In this document: in pieces, positions 1 to 9,857 of the stretch | Numbering within the stretch: position 1 is the stretch's first letter | Layout: every line of letters starts with the position of its first letter | Assembly (NCBI GenBank): GCA_019120315.1 | Contig: DWVJ01000021.1 | Location: 49,490-113,489 of the forward strand | Direction of reading: 5' to 3' | Length of the DNA: 64,000 bases | From: Candidatus Ruminococcus avistercoris | GTDB lineage: Bacteria; Bacillota; Clostridia; Lachnospirales; Lachnospiraceae | Notes under the pieces: generated by a model | Databases searched by the model: none | Seen by the model: the letters and a program-made list of their open reading frames with translations, nothing else | What the model was told of the DNA's origin: nothing | Position numbers and translations under genes: made by a program

Positions 1-507
1 AGCCGTATGTGCTGTGAGCCGCTGCTGGTCTATGGCCCGAAGGCGCTGGAAGATCATAAAAAGGGTCTGTGCACCTACGATGTGGAGCAGGTGGTGCTGG
101 CCATCGTGGTGACGACGGGAATCGCTTCCATCTTTCTGACCAAAGATTATACGCCGGATTATAACAGCGGCCTGGCCCATGCCATTTTCTATGCCATGAC
201 GGCTTATCCGGTGATTGAAGAGCGCCACCTGCATGGAGAAGTGGTAGGCTTCGGCATCCTGCTGGCGCTGCTGGCAGACGGACAGGAAGAGGAATTTGAA
301 AAAATATATCAGCTGAATAAAAAAGTCGGACTTCCGGTCAGACTGGAGGATATCGAGGTCACCAAAGCGCAGTGGGAGGAATGTAAAAAACGGATTCCGG
401 GTATGTCCGATGTGGCTCATTATCCTTACAAAGTAACGGGAAAAATGCTGACAGACGCCATGAACAGGCTCAGAGAGAGGGTGAAAGAAGATGAAAAAAC
501 GAAGTAA
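1..507 (+). CDS. Glycerol dehydrogenase-like protein, C-terminal part (gene starts before the window)
   Basis: The frame is open from base 1, so this is the 3' part of a longer gene, about 168 codons. It matches the C-terminal half of the iron/zinc-dependent dehydrogenase family that includes glycerol dehydrogenase. The residues GLAHAIFYAM and, 17-20 residues on, HLHGEVVGFG carry the two His metal ligands of that fold. The substrate cannot be settled without the N-terminal NAD-binding half. The end overlaps the next gene by 17 bases, which suggests translational coupling. Confidence 0.75.
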   Translation, partial: SRMCCEPLLVYGPKALEDHKKGLCTYDVEQVVLAIVVTTGIASIFLTKDYTPDYNSGLAHAIFYAMTAYPVIEERHLHGEVVGFGILLALLADGQEEEFEKIYQLNKKVGLPVRLEDIEVTKAQWEECKKRIPGMSDVAHYPYKVTGKMLTDAMNRLRERVKEDEKTK

Positions 508-1621
508 TCAAGCAGCAGTGATCCTGGGAGTATCTTTCGTATGGTTTACTACGCATTTTGGCGGCGGATTCGCTTCCGGCGCCCAGATCTACAGTTATTT
601 TGTGCGTTTCGGGATCTGGTGTTTGATCATGCCTGTTCTGGCTATGATCTACAATGCGGTATTTTTTGCCTACAGTCTGCGTTTTGCCAGAAAGCATGAG
701 GTATATGATTACCGTTCCTATAATAATGCGTTTTACGGAAGATTTGCACCTGTCTTTTCCAATCTTTTTGAAGTGCTCTATATCTGTGTCATGTGTGTGG
801 CGCCGGCGGTGGCCTTTGCCACAGGAGGAGCTACGCTGAGCGCTCTGACGGGACTGCCGTATCTTCTGTGCACTTTCCTGATTGGGATCTTTATCTTCGT
901 GGTGGCGATCTTCGGTACGGATCTGGTGCGCAAAGTGGCTTCGGTGCTGTCTGTCTGCATCATCGCCGGACTGCTGATCGTATACATCCCCAATATTATT
1001 TCCGGCTTTTCGGGAATCCGGGACGCCGCATCCGATATGACACAGGCAAAGCTGCCTCTGGGAGACGCGCTGTATTCCGCTTTTCTCTATGGCACTTTCC
1101 AACTGTCCAATATCGCTGTCTTTGTCCAGCATGCCAGATCCTTTGAAAAACCGGCGGATGCCGTAAAGAGCATGGGCGCGGGGGTTGTGGTGAATGCGCT
1201 GATGATGGTGATGGTGGTGTTGGGCTTGATGACCGTATATACCAATCCGGAAGCTGCCGCTGCGGAAGTCCCGACGCTGTTTATGGTGCAAAACGGCGTG
1301 GGCGCTTCTTTCATGACGCCGCTGATCTCCATTCTGATCATTCTGGGAGCGGTATCCACAGCCGTCAATATGGTGGCGGCTATGGTAAAACGGATCTGCA
1401 GGGAGCAGCCGGTTCGTCCGGAGGGCAGATTTTCCGTGTCGAAAAAGGAAATGGCAGCGGCGCTGATCTGCTGTATGGCGGATTTTGGCATCGCCCAGTT
1501 CGGCCTTCTGACACTGGTTCAAAAAGCGTACAGTTTCCTTGCTTATCTGGCGATTCCGGTGATTCTGATTCCCTATATTGTGCATATGATTGTGACTCGG
1601 TTTGATACAAAAAAGAAATGA
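491..1621 (+). CDS. YkvI-like multipass membrane protein
   Basis: This 376-residue protein is hydrophobic almost throughout, with about ten membrane segments. The N-terminal motif WFTTHFGGGFASGAQ is typical of the YkvI family, a branch of the APC/LeuT-fold superfamily. The substrate is unknown. It overlaps the upstream dehydrogenase-like gene and has a ribosome site (GAGAGGGTGAAAG) inside that gene, so the two are probably cotranslated. No strong terminator was seen after it; a new promoter follows at 1648. Confidence 0.75.
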   Translation: MKKRSNQAAVILGVSFVWFTTHFGGGFASGAQIYSYFVRFGIWCLIMPVLAMIYNAVFFAYSLRFARKHEVYDYRSYNNAFYGRFAPVFSNLFEVLYICVMCVAPAVAFATGGATLSALTGLPYLLCTFLIGIFIFVVAIFGTDLVRKVASVLSVCIIAGLLIVYIPNIISGFSGIRDAASDMTQAKLPLGDALYSAFLYGTFQLSNIAVFVQHARSFEKPADAVKSMGAGVVVNALMMVMVVLGLMTVYTNPEAAAAEVPTLFMVQNGVGASFMTPLISILIILGAVSTAVNMVAAMVKRICREQPVRPEGRFSVSKKEMAAALICCMADFGIAQFGLLTLVQKAYSFLAYLAIPVILIPYIVHMIVTRFDTKKK

Positions 1622-1647
1622 ATTATTGTGGAAATTACATAAATAGC

Positions 1648-1676
1648 TTGAAATGATTCATCATTTTTAGTAGAAT
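1648..1676 (+). promoter_or_regulatory. Sigma-A-type promoter of the EF-G-like gene
   Basis: TTGAAA at 1648-1653 and TAGAAT at 1671-1676 are separated by 17 bases. The start codon of the EF-G-like gene lies about 30 bases downstream. Confidence 0.6.
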
Positions 1677-1707
1677 ATAACCATACTAATATTTGGGAGG
1701 TATTTTT

Positions 1708-3795
1708 ATGGACGTTTACAGAACAGACCGAATCAGAAACGTTGTCCTGCTGGGGCATGGAGGCGCAGGAAAGACAACTTTGGTAGAAGCTATGGCCTAT
1801 CTGTCCGGTATGACAAGCCGTCTGGGAAAAGTGTCCGACGGCAATACGGTCAGTGATTTTGATAAAGAAGAGATAAAACGCCAGTTTTCCATTTCCACCT
1901 CTGTTGTTCCCATCCAGTGGAATGATATGAAGATCAATATTCTGGATACGCCGGGATTCTTTGACTTCGTAGGCGAGGCAGAAGAAGCGGCAGCGGCAGC
2001 GGACGCGGCGGTGATCGTAGTATCCGGAAAATCCGGTGTGCAGGTGGGAACACAGAAAGCATGGGATCTGTGCGAAAAATATAAACTTCCCCGCATGATT
2101 TTCGTTACCGAGATGGACATCGATAATGTCAGCTATCGTAAGGTTGTGGAAGACCTGATCGAACTGTACGGCAAAAAAGTAGCTCCTCTTCATATGCCCA
2201 TTCGTGAGAATGAGAAGTTTGTCGGCTACATTAATATTCTGAAAAACAAAGGACGCCGTTATACGGATAAAGATAAAAAAGTAGAATGTGAAATTCCAGA
2301 GTATTCCAAAGAGTATCTGGACAAATACAGAGAGAGTCTTCTGGAGTCTGTGGCGGAAACCAGTGAGGAGTTCATGGACCGGTATTTTGCAGGGGAGGAA
2401 TTCTCCGTTGCCGAGATGCTGGCGGCGCTGGCCATCAACGTTCACGAGGGAAGCTTCGTTCCTGTGTGTATGGGATCTCCCATTAACCTGCAGGGCGTTT
2501 CCAACCTGCTGAACGATATCTGCGGATACTTCCCAAGTCCCGACGAGAGAGAGCGCGCCGGTATTCTTAAATCCACCAGCGAGATTTATCAGGCCAATTA
2601 TGATTTTACCAAAGCAAAGACAGCGACGGTATTCAAGACCATGGTGGATCCTTTTATCGGAAAATATTCTCTGATCAAGGTATGTTCCGGCGTCATCAAA
2701 TCCAACGATACCATGCTGGATGTGGATACGGATTCCGAGGAAAAACTGAACAAACTGTATGTGATGGTGGGCAACAAACCGGTGGAAGTTCCGGAACTTC
2801 ATGCGGGAGACATCGGCGCCATTGCAAAACTGAACGCCAAGACCGGCGATTCCCTGGCTACCAAGGCGGTTCCCGTTATGTACGGCAAGCCGGAGATTTC
2901 CGTTCCTTATACATACAAGAGATACAAAGCGGTGAATAAAGGAGATGTGGATAAGATTTCCCAGGCTCTTTCCAGAATGATGCAGGAAGATCTGACCATC
3001 CGCCTGGAGAACGATACGCTGAATCATCAGACACTGCTTTACGGAATGGGCGATCAGCATCTGGATATCATCGTCAGCAAACTGAAGGAACGTTATAAAG
3101 TGGATATCGAGCTTTCCAAACCGAAGGTTGCGTTCCGGGAGACCATCCGTAAATCCTCCGATGTGGAAGGAAAATATAAGAAACAGTCCGGCGGTCACGG
3201 CCAGTACGGTCACGTAAAGATGAAATTCGAGCCCTCCGGCGATCTGTCTGAGCCTTACGTATTTGAGCAGATCGTGGTAGGCGGAGCCGTACCGAAGAAT
3301 TACTTCCCGGCTGTGGAAAAAGGCCTGCAGGAATCTGTGCTGAAGGGCCCGCTGGCCGCTTATCCGGTTGTCGGCGTGAAAGCGACTCTTTACGATGGAT
3401 CTTACCATCCTGTGGATTCCTCTGAGATGGCTTTCAAGATGGCGACGATCATGGCCTTCAAGAAAGGATTCATGGAGGCGTCTCCGGTACTTCTGGAGCC
3501 CATCGTGACCATGAAGGTTACGGTTCCGGACAAATATACCGGCGACGTCATGGGTGATCTGAATAAGAGAAGAGGCCGTGTGCTGGGTATGAATCCGGAT
3601 GCCAACGGCAATCAGGTGATCGAGGCCGATGTGCCCACACTGGAAATTTACGGTTATTCCACCGTACTGCGTTCCATGACCGGAGGCAGCGGTGATTTCT
3701 CCTATGAGTTTGCACGCTACGAACAGGCGCCAAACGAGGTGCAGGAAAGAGAGATTGCTTCCCGGGCGAAGGAACTGGAAGACGGAGAAGAATAA
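1708..3795 (+). CDS. Elongation factor G-like GTPase (FusA2 type) with altered G motifs
   Basis: This 695-residue protein has the full EF-G domain order: G domain, domain II, and domains III-V with the HGQYGHV segment. The ATG at 1708 sits 7 bases after GGGAGG, so the longer TTG reading from 1693 is rejected. The P-loop reads GHGGAGKTT (16-24). Canonical EF-G has DTPGH, but here residues 80-84 are DTPGF, so the catalytic His is Phe. The G4 motif NKxD is replaced by TEMD (134-137). These changes fit the EF-G paralogue class (FusA2), some members of which lack ribosome-stimulated GTP hydrolysis. It stands alone between its own promoter and a terminator. The role is unknown; it is unlikely to be the main EF-G. 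Confidence 0.85.
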   Translation: MDVYRTDRIRNVVLLGHGGAGKTTLVEAMAYLSGMTSRLGKVSDGNTVSDFDKEEIKRQFSISTSVVPIQWNDMKINILDTPGFFDFVGEAEEAAAAADAAVIVVSGKSGVQVGTQKAWDLCEKYKLPRMIFVTEMDIDNVSYRKVVEDLIELYGKKVAPLHMPIRENEKFVGYINILKNKGRRYTDKDKKVECEIPEYSKEYLDKYRESLLESVAETSEEFMDRYFAGEEFSVAEMLAALAINVHEGSFVPVCMGSPINLQGVSNLLNDICGYFPSPDERERAGILKSTSEIYQANYDFTKAKTATVFKTMVDPFIGKYSLIKVCSGVIKSNDTMLDVDTDSEEKLNKLYVMVGNKPVEVPELHAGDIGAIAKLNAKTGDSLATKAVPVMYGKPEISVPYTYKRYKAVNKGDVDKISQALSRMMQEDLTIRLENDTLNHQTLLYGMGDQHLDIIVSKLKERYKVDIELSKPKVAFRETIRKSSDVEGKYKKQSGGHGQYGHVKMKFEPSGDLSEPYVFEQIVVGGAVPKNYFPAVEKGLQESVLKGPLAAYPVVGVKATLYDGSYHPVDSSEMAFKMATIMAFKKGFMEASPVLLEPIVTMKVTVPDKYTGDVMGDLNKRRGRVLGMNPDANGNQVIEADVPTLEIYGYSTVLRSMTGGSGDFSYEFARYEQAPNEVQEREIASRAKELEDGEE

Positions 3796-3802
3796 AAGAT
3801 AC

Positions 3803-3841
3803 AAAACAGCTTCGGAAAAAGGATTCCGGAGCTGTTTTTTT
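3803..3841 (+). terminator. Intrinsic terminator after the EF-G-like gene
   Basis: The stem AACAGCT-CGGAA pairs with TTCCG-AGCTGTT and is followed by a run of T. Confidence 0.8.
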
Positions 3842-3906
3842 GGGCAATACTGTGATATAATTCTTAAATACGCGAAAAAACAGTAACCAAAAGAAAGGTG
3901 TATCCC

Positions 3907-5547
3907 ATGAAACGAAGTAAAAAAGGAAAAATTCTGGCCGTAATCGCTGTGTTGATACTGGCAGGGCTCTATTATTACGTGACGCTGCCGGCCATCAATA
4001 TCCATTCCAGCGGATTCTGGGCATTTCTCATTGCGCTGCTGGCAGTGATTCTGGCGTATGTGGCTTTCCGGGGAACCAGACTGCATTCCGTAAATGATCT
4101 GCGGGACTTAAAAGAGCTGGGAAGACGGAAAGTGATCAAGGTTCTGCTGGGCCTGATCGGCATCCTGGTGCTGATCCTGGCGGTGGGTACAGTGCTGTCC
4201 TCTCCCATCGTCAATGCGAAAAAGTACCAGCAGCTGCTGGAGCCAAAGACAGGGGATTTTGCGGAGGACATCGATGAGATCGCCCTGAACAATATCCCTT
4301 TGCTGGACAAGGATTCGGCGGAACTTTTGGGGAACCGGAAGATGGGCAGTATGGTAGATATGGTGTCCCAGTTTGAGGTGAGTTCCCTGTATTCCCAGAT
4401 CAACTATCAGGGAAGACCGGTGCGGGTGACGCCCCTTGTCTATGCCAGCCCCATCAAATGGCTGACTAACCAGAGTCAGGGTATTCCGGCTTATATCACC
4501 ATCGATATGGCCACACAGAATACGGAACTGGTGAAACTTTCCGAAGGGATTAAGTATTCTCAGTCAGAGTATCTGAACCGAAATATTTACCGCCATCTGC
4601 GTTTCCGGTATCCTACGTATATGTTTGACCAGCTCAGTTTTGAAATCGATGACGAGGGCGTTCCCTACTGGATCTGCCCGGTAAAAGAATTTACCATCGG
4701 CCTGTTCGGCGGTCAGACCATCGGAAAAGTGGTTCTGTGCAACGCCATCACCGGAGAATGTGAATCCATGCCGGTGGAGGAATGCCCCACCTGGGTGGAC
4801 CGGGTTTATCCGGCGGATCTTCTGATTGAGCTTTATAACTATCACGGAACGCTGATCAACGGTTTCTTTAACAGTATCCTGGGACAAAAGGGATGCTTGA
4901 AGACTACGGATGGTTTTAACTATATCGCCCAGGATGATGACGTATGGGTATATACCGGGGTCACCTCCGTCAGCGGAGACCGTTCCAACGTGGGATTTGT
5001 GCTGATGAATCAGAGAACCAGTGAGACCAGATATTACGAAGTGGCCGGGGCGGAGGAGTATTCCGCCATGGCTTCCGCAGAAGGGCAGGTGCAGAATCTG
5101 GGATATAAGGCGGCTTTTCCGCTCCTTTTGAATATTTCCGGAGATCCCACTTATTTTATCGCGCTGAAAGATAATGCCGGGCTGGTGAAAAAGTATGCTA
5201 TGGTCAACGTGCAGAAATATCAGAATGTGGCCATCGGGGATACCGTGGAAGAGTGCCGGGAGACCTATATCGATCTGATGCAGACATCGGGCGGAGGATT
5301 TGAAAACGCGGACAGCCAGACGGAGACGGCCCAAGGCGCGGTTCATCGCATTGCCCAGGGCGTCATCGACGGCAATACCCATTTCTATCTGATGCTGGAG
5401 AATAGCGATCTCATTTTCGACGTTCCTTTGGTGGATTATCCGGAGGTTCTTAAAGTGGAAGAGGGAGATCGGATTACGGTGGAATATCTGCCGGGAGATC
5501 CGCTGTGCACCGTCAGATCACTTGACAAAACGGCGCTGACCCAGTAG
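3907..5547 (+). CDS. Conserved membrane-anchored protein of unknown function
   Basis: This is a 546-residue protein. The ATG at 3907 follows AGAAAGGTG and is preferred over a GTG nine bases upstream. Two hydrophobic segments lie close together at about 10-55 and a third at about 80-100. A large region of some 440 residues follows, with no further membrane span; it probably lies outside the cytoplasm or at the membrane face. I do not recognise a catalytic motif. It sits alone between the EF-G-like gene and leuS, each bounded by hairpins. Confidence 0.7.
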   Translation: MKRSKKGKILAVIAVLILAGLYYYVTLPAINIHSSGFWAFLIALLAVILAYVAFRGTRLHSVNDLRDLKELGRRKVIKVLLGLIGILVLILAVGTVLSSPIVNAKKYQQLLEPKTGDFAEDIDEIALNNIPLLDKDSAELLGNRKMGSMVDMVSQFEVSSLYSQINYQGRPVRVTPLVYASPIKWLTNQSQGIPAYITIDMATQNTELVKLSEGIKYSQSEYLNRNIYRHLRFRYPTYMFDQLSFEIDDEGVPYWICPVKEFTIGLFGGQTIGKVVLCNAITGECESMPVEECPTWVDRVYPADLLIELYNYHGTLINGFFNSILGQKGCLKTTDGFNYIAQDDDVWVYTGVTSVSGDRSNVGFVLMNQRTSETRYYEVAGAEEYSAMASAEGQVQNLGYKAAFPLLLNISGDPTYFIALKDNAGLVKKYAMVNVQKYQNVAIGDTVEECRETYIDLMQTSGGGFENADSQTETAQGAVHRIAQGVIDGNTHFYLMLENSDLIFDVPLVDYPEVLKVEEGDRITVEYLPGDPLCTVRSLDKTALTQ

Positions 5548-5566
5548 AATTGATGAAAGAGAAAAG

Positions 5567-5600
5567 CAGCGCCCCCATGCCGTGAGGTGTGGGGGCGCTG
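5567..5600 (+). terminator. Strong GC-rich hairpin between the membrane protein and leuS
   Basis: CAGCGCCCCCA (5567-5577) pairs perfectly with TGGGGGCGCTG (5590-5600) around a 12-base loop. No T run follows, so it is either a weak terminator or a leader or mRNA-stability structure. A second arm pair, ATATGAT (5601-5607) and ATCATAT (5625-5631), follows just before the leuS ribosome site. Confidence 0.5.
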
Positions 5601-5649
5601 ATATGATGAGAAAGCCGGAAACGGATCATATATTTTAGGAGGAAGAAAA

Positions 5650-8064
5650 ATGAGCGCACCTTACAATCACCGAGCGATCGAAGAGAAATGGCGCAAGAAC
5701 TGGGAAAAACACCCGGTGAATGTGAATGATGGAAAGAAACCGAAATATTACTGTCTGGACATGTTTCCCTATCCTTCCGGAAACGGCCTGCATGTGGGCC
5801 ACTGGAGAGGTTATGTGATCTCAGATGTATGGAGCCGCTATAAAATGCTGCAGGGCTATTACCTGATTCATCCCATGGGATGGGATGCTTTCGGTCTCCC
5901 GGCGGAAAACTATGCCATCAAGATGGGCGTTCATCCGGCCAAATCGACGGCAGAGAACGTGGCCAATATCAAAAAGCAGATCAATGATATTGCGGCTATC
6001 TATGACTGGGATATGGAAGTGAACACCACAGATCCGAATTTCTATAAATGGACCCAGTGGATTTTTGTCAAAATGTTTAAAGAGGGACTGGCCTATGAAA
6101 AGGAGTTCCCCATTAACTGGTGTCCTTCCTGTAAAACCGGACTGGCCAACGAAGAAGTGGTCAACGGAAAATGTGAGCGCTGCGGCGCCGAGGTAACCAA
6201 GAAAAATCTGCGTCAGTGGATGCTGAAGATCACCAAATATGCAGACCGTCTGCTGAATGATCTGGACAAACTGGACTGGCCGGAGAAGGTAAAGAAGATG
6301 CAGTCCGACTGGATCGGCAAGTCTTACGGCGCGGAAGTGGATTTCCCTGTGGACGGAAGACAGGAGAAGATCACCGTTTATACCACCAGACCGGATACCC
6401 TCTATGGAGCAACCTTCATGGTTCTGGCTCCGGAACATCCGCTGGCGGCTTCTCTGGCTACGCCGGAGACGAAAGAGGCGGTGGATCGTTATATCTATGA
6501 GTCCTCCATGAAATCCAATGTGGACCGTCTGCAGGACAAGGAAAAAACCGGCGTATTCACCGGAAGCTATGCCATCAATCCTTTGAATGGCGCAAAGACG
6601 CCGATCTGGCTGTCCGACTACGTGCTGGCCGATTACGGTACGGGAGCCATCATGTGTGTACCGGCTCATGACGACCGCGACTTTGAGTTTGCGAAGAAAT
6701 TTGATATCCCGATCATCCAGGTCATCGCCAAGGACGGAAAAGAAATTGAAAATATGACCGAGGCGTATACGGAAGCGGCAGGCACCATGATCAATTCCGG
6801 AGAGTGGAACGGCATGGAATCCGCCGTGCTGAAAAAAGAAGCGCCTCACATGATAGAGGAGAGAGGGCTTGGAAAAGCTACCGTAAACTTCAAGCTGAGA
6901 GACTGGGTATTCTCCAGACAGCGTTACTGGGGCGAGCCTATCCCCATCATCCACTGTCCGAAATGCGGCAATGTGCCGGTGCCGGAGGAGGAACTTCCGC
7001 TGCGCCTTCCGGATGTGGAGTCCTATGAACCAACCGGAACGGGCGAATCTCCGCTGGCTGCCATCGAGGAATGGGTGAACTGTAAATGCCCTGTCTGCGG
7101 CGCGGATGCAAAAAGGGAGACCAACACCATGCCCCAGTGGGCAGGCTCTTCCTGGTATTTCCTTCGTTACGTGGATAACAAGAACGACAAAGAACTGGTG
7201 TCCAAAGAAAAAGCCCATCAGTACCTGCCGGTGGATATGTATATCGGCGGCGTGGAGCATGCGGTGCTTCATCTGCTTTATTCCAGGTTTTATACGAAAT
7301 TCCTGTATGATATCGGCGTGGTGGATTTCGAAGAGCCCTTTACCAAGCTGTTTAACCAGGGCATGATCACCGGAAAGAACGGGATCAAGATGAGCAAGTC
7401 CAAAGGGAATGTGGTATCTCCCGATGATCTGGTGCGGGATTACGGCTGTGATTCTCTGCGTATGTACGAGCTTTTCGTGGGACCGCCGGAACTGGATGCG
7501 GAGTGGGACGACCGCGGTATCGACGGCGTATACCGTTTCCTGAACCGTTTCTGGAAACTGGCTATGGACAGCAAGGATGCCGGTGCGGCGGAAACCAAAG
7601 AAATGGTGAAACTGCGTCACAAACTGGTATTCGATATCACCCAGCGTCTGGAAAGCTTCAGCCTGAATACGGTCATTTCCGGATTTATGGAATATAACAA
7701 CAAACTGATTGACCTGGCGAAAAAGACCGGAGGAATCGACAAAGAGACCATGGAAACCTTTATCATCCTTCTGGCTCCCTTCGCTCCCCATATTGCCGAA
7801 GAGCTGTGGGAGGCTTACGGCCATGAAACATCTGTATTTGAAAACAGATGGCCCGAACACGATGAGGAAGCCATGAAAGACGACGAGGTGGAGATTCCGG
7901 TACAGATCAATGGAAAAACCAGAGGAGTGGTATCTGTTCCCGCCGATGTTTCCAAAGAGGATGCCATCGCAGCCGGCAAGGAGGCGGTCGCAGACAAACT
8001 GACCGGAAACGTGGTCAAGGAAATTTATGTTCCGGGAAAGATTCTCAACTTTGTAATGAAATAA
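5650..8064 (+). CDS. leuS: Leucyl-tRNA synthetase
   Basis: LeuRS charges tRNA-Leu with leucine in the cytoplasm. The 804-residue length is normal for bacteria. The class I signatures are visible: HIGH as HVGH in GNGLHVGHWRGY, and KMSKS as KMSKSKGN. A zinc-knuckle segment (CPSC...CERC) and the CP1 editing region with TTRPDTLYG are present. The start follows AGGAGGAAGAAAA. No T-box motif was found upstream; two nested hairpins occupy the leader instead. Confidence 0.97.
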   Translation: MSAPYNHRAIEEKWRKNWEKHPVNVNDGKKPKYYCLDMFPYPSGNGLHVGHWRGYVISDVWSRYKMLQGYYLIHPMGWDAFGLPAENYAIKMGVHPAKSTAENVANIKKQINDIAAIYDWDMEVNTTDPNFYKWTQWIFVKMFKEGLAYEKEFPINWCPSCKTGLANEEVVNGKCERCGAEVTKKNLRQWMLKITKYADRLLNDLDKLDWPEKVKKMQSDWIGKSYGAEVDFPVDGRQEKITVYTTRPDTLYGATFMVLAPEHPLAASLATPETKEAVDRYIYESSMKSNVDRLQDKEKTGVFTGSYAINPLNGAKTPIWLSDYVLADYGTGAIMCVPAHDDRDFEFAKKFDIPIIQVIAKDGKEIENMTEAYTEAAGTMINSGEWNGMESAVLKKEAPHMIEERGLGKATVNFKLRDWVFSRQRYWGEPIPIIHCPKCGNVPVPEEELPLRLPDVESYEPTGTGESPLAAIEEWVNCKCPVCGADAKRETNTMPQWAGSSWYFLRYVDNKNDKELVSKEKAHQYLPVDMYIGGVEHAVLHLLYSRFYTKFLYDIGVVDFEEPFTKLFNQGMITGKNGIKMSKSKGNVVSPDDLVRDYGCDSLRMYELFVGPPELDAEWDDRGIDGVYRFLNRFWKLAMDSKDAGAAETKEMVKLRHKLVFDITQRLESFSLNTVISGFMEYNNKLIDLAKKTGGIDKETMETFIILLAPFAPHIAEELWEAYGHETSVFENRWPEHDEEAMKDDEVEIPVQINGKTRGVVSVPADVSKEDAIAAGKEAVADKLTGNVVKEIYVPGKILNFVMK

Positions 8065-8065
8065 A

Positions 8066-8115
8066 AAAAGGCCATACTGATTTTCCTTTCTTTGAAAATC
8101 AGTATGGCTGTTTTT
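8066..8115. terminator. Bidirectional terminator between leuS and the convergent ABC exporter gene
   Basis: GCCATACTGATTTTC (8071-8085) pairs with GAAAATCAGTATGGC (8094-8108). An A run lies on the left and a T run on the right, so it can serve both converging genes. Confidence 0.85.
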
Positions 8116-9841
8116 ATGACGTCATGTGATAGTAATGAGCGTAGATACCGTTCTTTTCCATCAGTTCCTGATGATTTCCACGCTCGGCGATGCCGTTTTC
8201 CGCTACGACCAGGATCTCGTCCGCACCGCGGATGGTGGAGAGGCGGTGAGCGATGGTGATGGTGGTACGGTTTTTCGCCAGCGCGTCCAGGCTCATCTGA
8301 ATCCAGTGTTCGCTTTCATTGTCCAGCGCGCTGGTTGCCTCGTCCAGAATCAGTACGGGCGGATTTTTCAGGAAAACGCGGGCGATGGCAATGCGCTGTT
8401 TCTGGCCGCCGGAGAGGCGGGCGCCGCGTTCGCCCACGTAGGTGTCGTATCCGTCGGGCAAAGATTCGATAAAATCGTGGATGTTGGCTTTTTTTGCCGC
8501 GCTGACGATCTCCTCCATGGAAGCTTCCGGTTTTCCGTAGGCGATGTTCTCCCGGATGGAGCCGCAGAACAGGTAGACCTCCTGCTGTACGATGCCGATC
8601 TGGCTGCGCAGGGATTTCAGCGTCAGGTCGCGGACATCCTTTCCGTCGATGGTGACTTTTCCTCCCGTGACGTCATAGAAACGGGGCAGAAGAGAGCAGA
8701 TGGTGGTTTTTCCGCTCCCGGAGGGCCCTACCAGGGCCACAGATTTTCCGGCTTCGATCTGAAAAGAGACGTCGGACAGCACCGGGGTATCATCATCGCT
8801 GTAATGAAAAGAGACATGGTCATAGCAGACGGTTCCCTTTACCTGTTCCAGAGGCCGGGCATTCGGCGCGTCCAGGATCTCCGGAGCTGTTTCCATAACC
8901 GATACGAAACGTTTAAAGCCGGAAAGTCCCTTTTGCATCATCTCTGTCAGTTCCACCAGGATCTGTATGGGGCTGATAAAGATGCCGATATAGAGGGCAT
9001 ACATGGCCAGATCCGCCGGCTCCATAAGACCGGAGGCGATGAGATATCCGCCATACACCAGGGTGACCAGATACATCAGACCCTGGAAAAAGGTGTTGCC
9101 GCCCTGGAAATTTCCCATGCACCGGTAATTATCATTCTTGGACAGAAGAAAGGCATGGTTGCTTTTCTCAAATTTATGGCGTTCCACGTCTTCGTTGGCA
9201 AAGGACTGGACGACACGGATGCCGGCCAGCGTGTCCTGGAGACTGGCGTTGACATCGCCGATTTTTTTGCGGTTTTCCATGAACGTTTCCTGCATCCGCC
9301 TGTTCTGCCGTACGGAAAAGAAGATCATGCAGAGCACCAGCAGAGCCAGTACGATGGCAAGACGCCAGTTGATCAGGAACAAAAAGACGAAGGAACCGAC
9401 GATTTTCACCAGGGAGATAAACAGGTTCTCCGGCCCGTGATGGGCGAATTCCGAAATGTCAAACAGGTCGGAGACCAGCTTGCTCATCATCTGACCGGAA
9501 TTATTCTGATCGTAATAAGAAAAAGAAAGCTTTTCATAATGATCGAACAGCTGCTGGCGCATATCCCGTTCCATGTTGGCTCCCATCATGTGGCCCTGAT
9601 AGCTGACGTAATATTTACACAGGCTCTGGGCGGCGTACATGATCAAAAGAAGGAGGGCGATGGGGGGCAGCGCTTTTAAGATCGCATTGCCATCCCGGGT
9701 AAAAAGGGTGGCCGTCAGCGTCCTTAAAATCTGCGGGTAGGCCAGATCCACCAGACTGATCAGCGTCGCGCAGATCAGGTCCAGGAAGAATACGGTTTTA
9801 TACGGTCCGTAATAGCGAATAAATTTTTTCAGTGTCTGCAT
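8114..9841 (-). CDS. ABC exporter half-transporter (membrane plus ATPase domains)
   Basis: This 575-residue protein has an N-terminal six-helix exporter domain and a C-terminal ATPase with Walker A GPSGSGKTT, signature LSGGQKQR and Walker B LILDEATSALD. The ATG at 9841 follows AAGGGG at good spacing and is preferred over upstream in-frame starts that run into the divergent control region. It resembles single-gene lipid/drug exporters that work as homodimers; the substrate cannot be read from the sequence. It is transcribed divergently from the LD-carboxypeptidase gene. Confidence 0.88.
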   Translation of the reverse strand: MQTLKKFIRYYGPYKTVFFLDLICATLISLVDLAYPQILRTLTATLFTRDGNAILKALPPIALLLLIMYAAQSLCKYYVSYQGHMMGANMERDMRQQLFDHYEKLSFSYYDQNNSGQMMSKLVSDLFDISEFAHHGPENLFISLVKIVGSFVFLFLINWRLAIVLALLVLCMIFFSVRQNRRMQETFMENRKKIGDVNASLQDTLAGIRVVQSFANEDVERHKFEKSNHAFLLSKNDNYRCMGNFQGGNTFFQGLMYLVTLVYGGYLIASGLMEPADLAMYALYIGIFISPIQILVELTEMMQKGLSGFKRFVSVMETAPEILDAPNARPLEQVKGTVCYDHVSFHYSDDDTPVLSDVSFQIEAGKSVALVGPSGSGKTTICSLLPRFYDVTGGKVTIDGKDVRDLTLKSLRSQIGIVQQEVYLFCGSIRENIAYGKPEASMEEIVSAAKKANIHDFIESLPDGYDTYVGERGARLSGGQKQRIAIARVFLKNPPVLILDEATSALDNESEHWIQMSLDALAKNRTTITIAHRLSTIRGADEILVVAENGIAERGNHQELMEKNGIYAHYYHMTS

Positions 9842-9857
9842 AATGTTTCCCCTTGCT

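Noticed and set aside
1573..4086. An 837-codon open frame on the minus strand opposite the EF-G-like gene
   Set aside because: It is the mirror of a strongly coding gene, has no ribosome site, no recognisable motif and a His/Arg/Phe-rich composition typical of shadow frames.
5567..5631. T-box or amino-acid leader before leuS
   Set aside because: No AGGGTGG-type T-box sequence was found; only nested hairpins are visible.
5821..7860. A 679-codon minus-strand frame opposite leuS
   Set aside because: Shadow of leuS: no family motif and no ribosome site.
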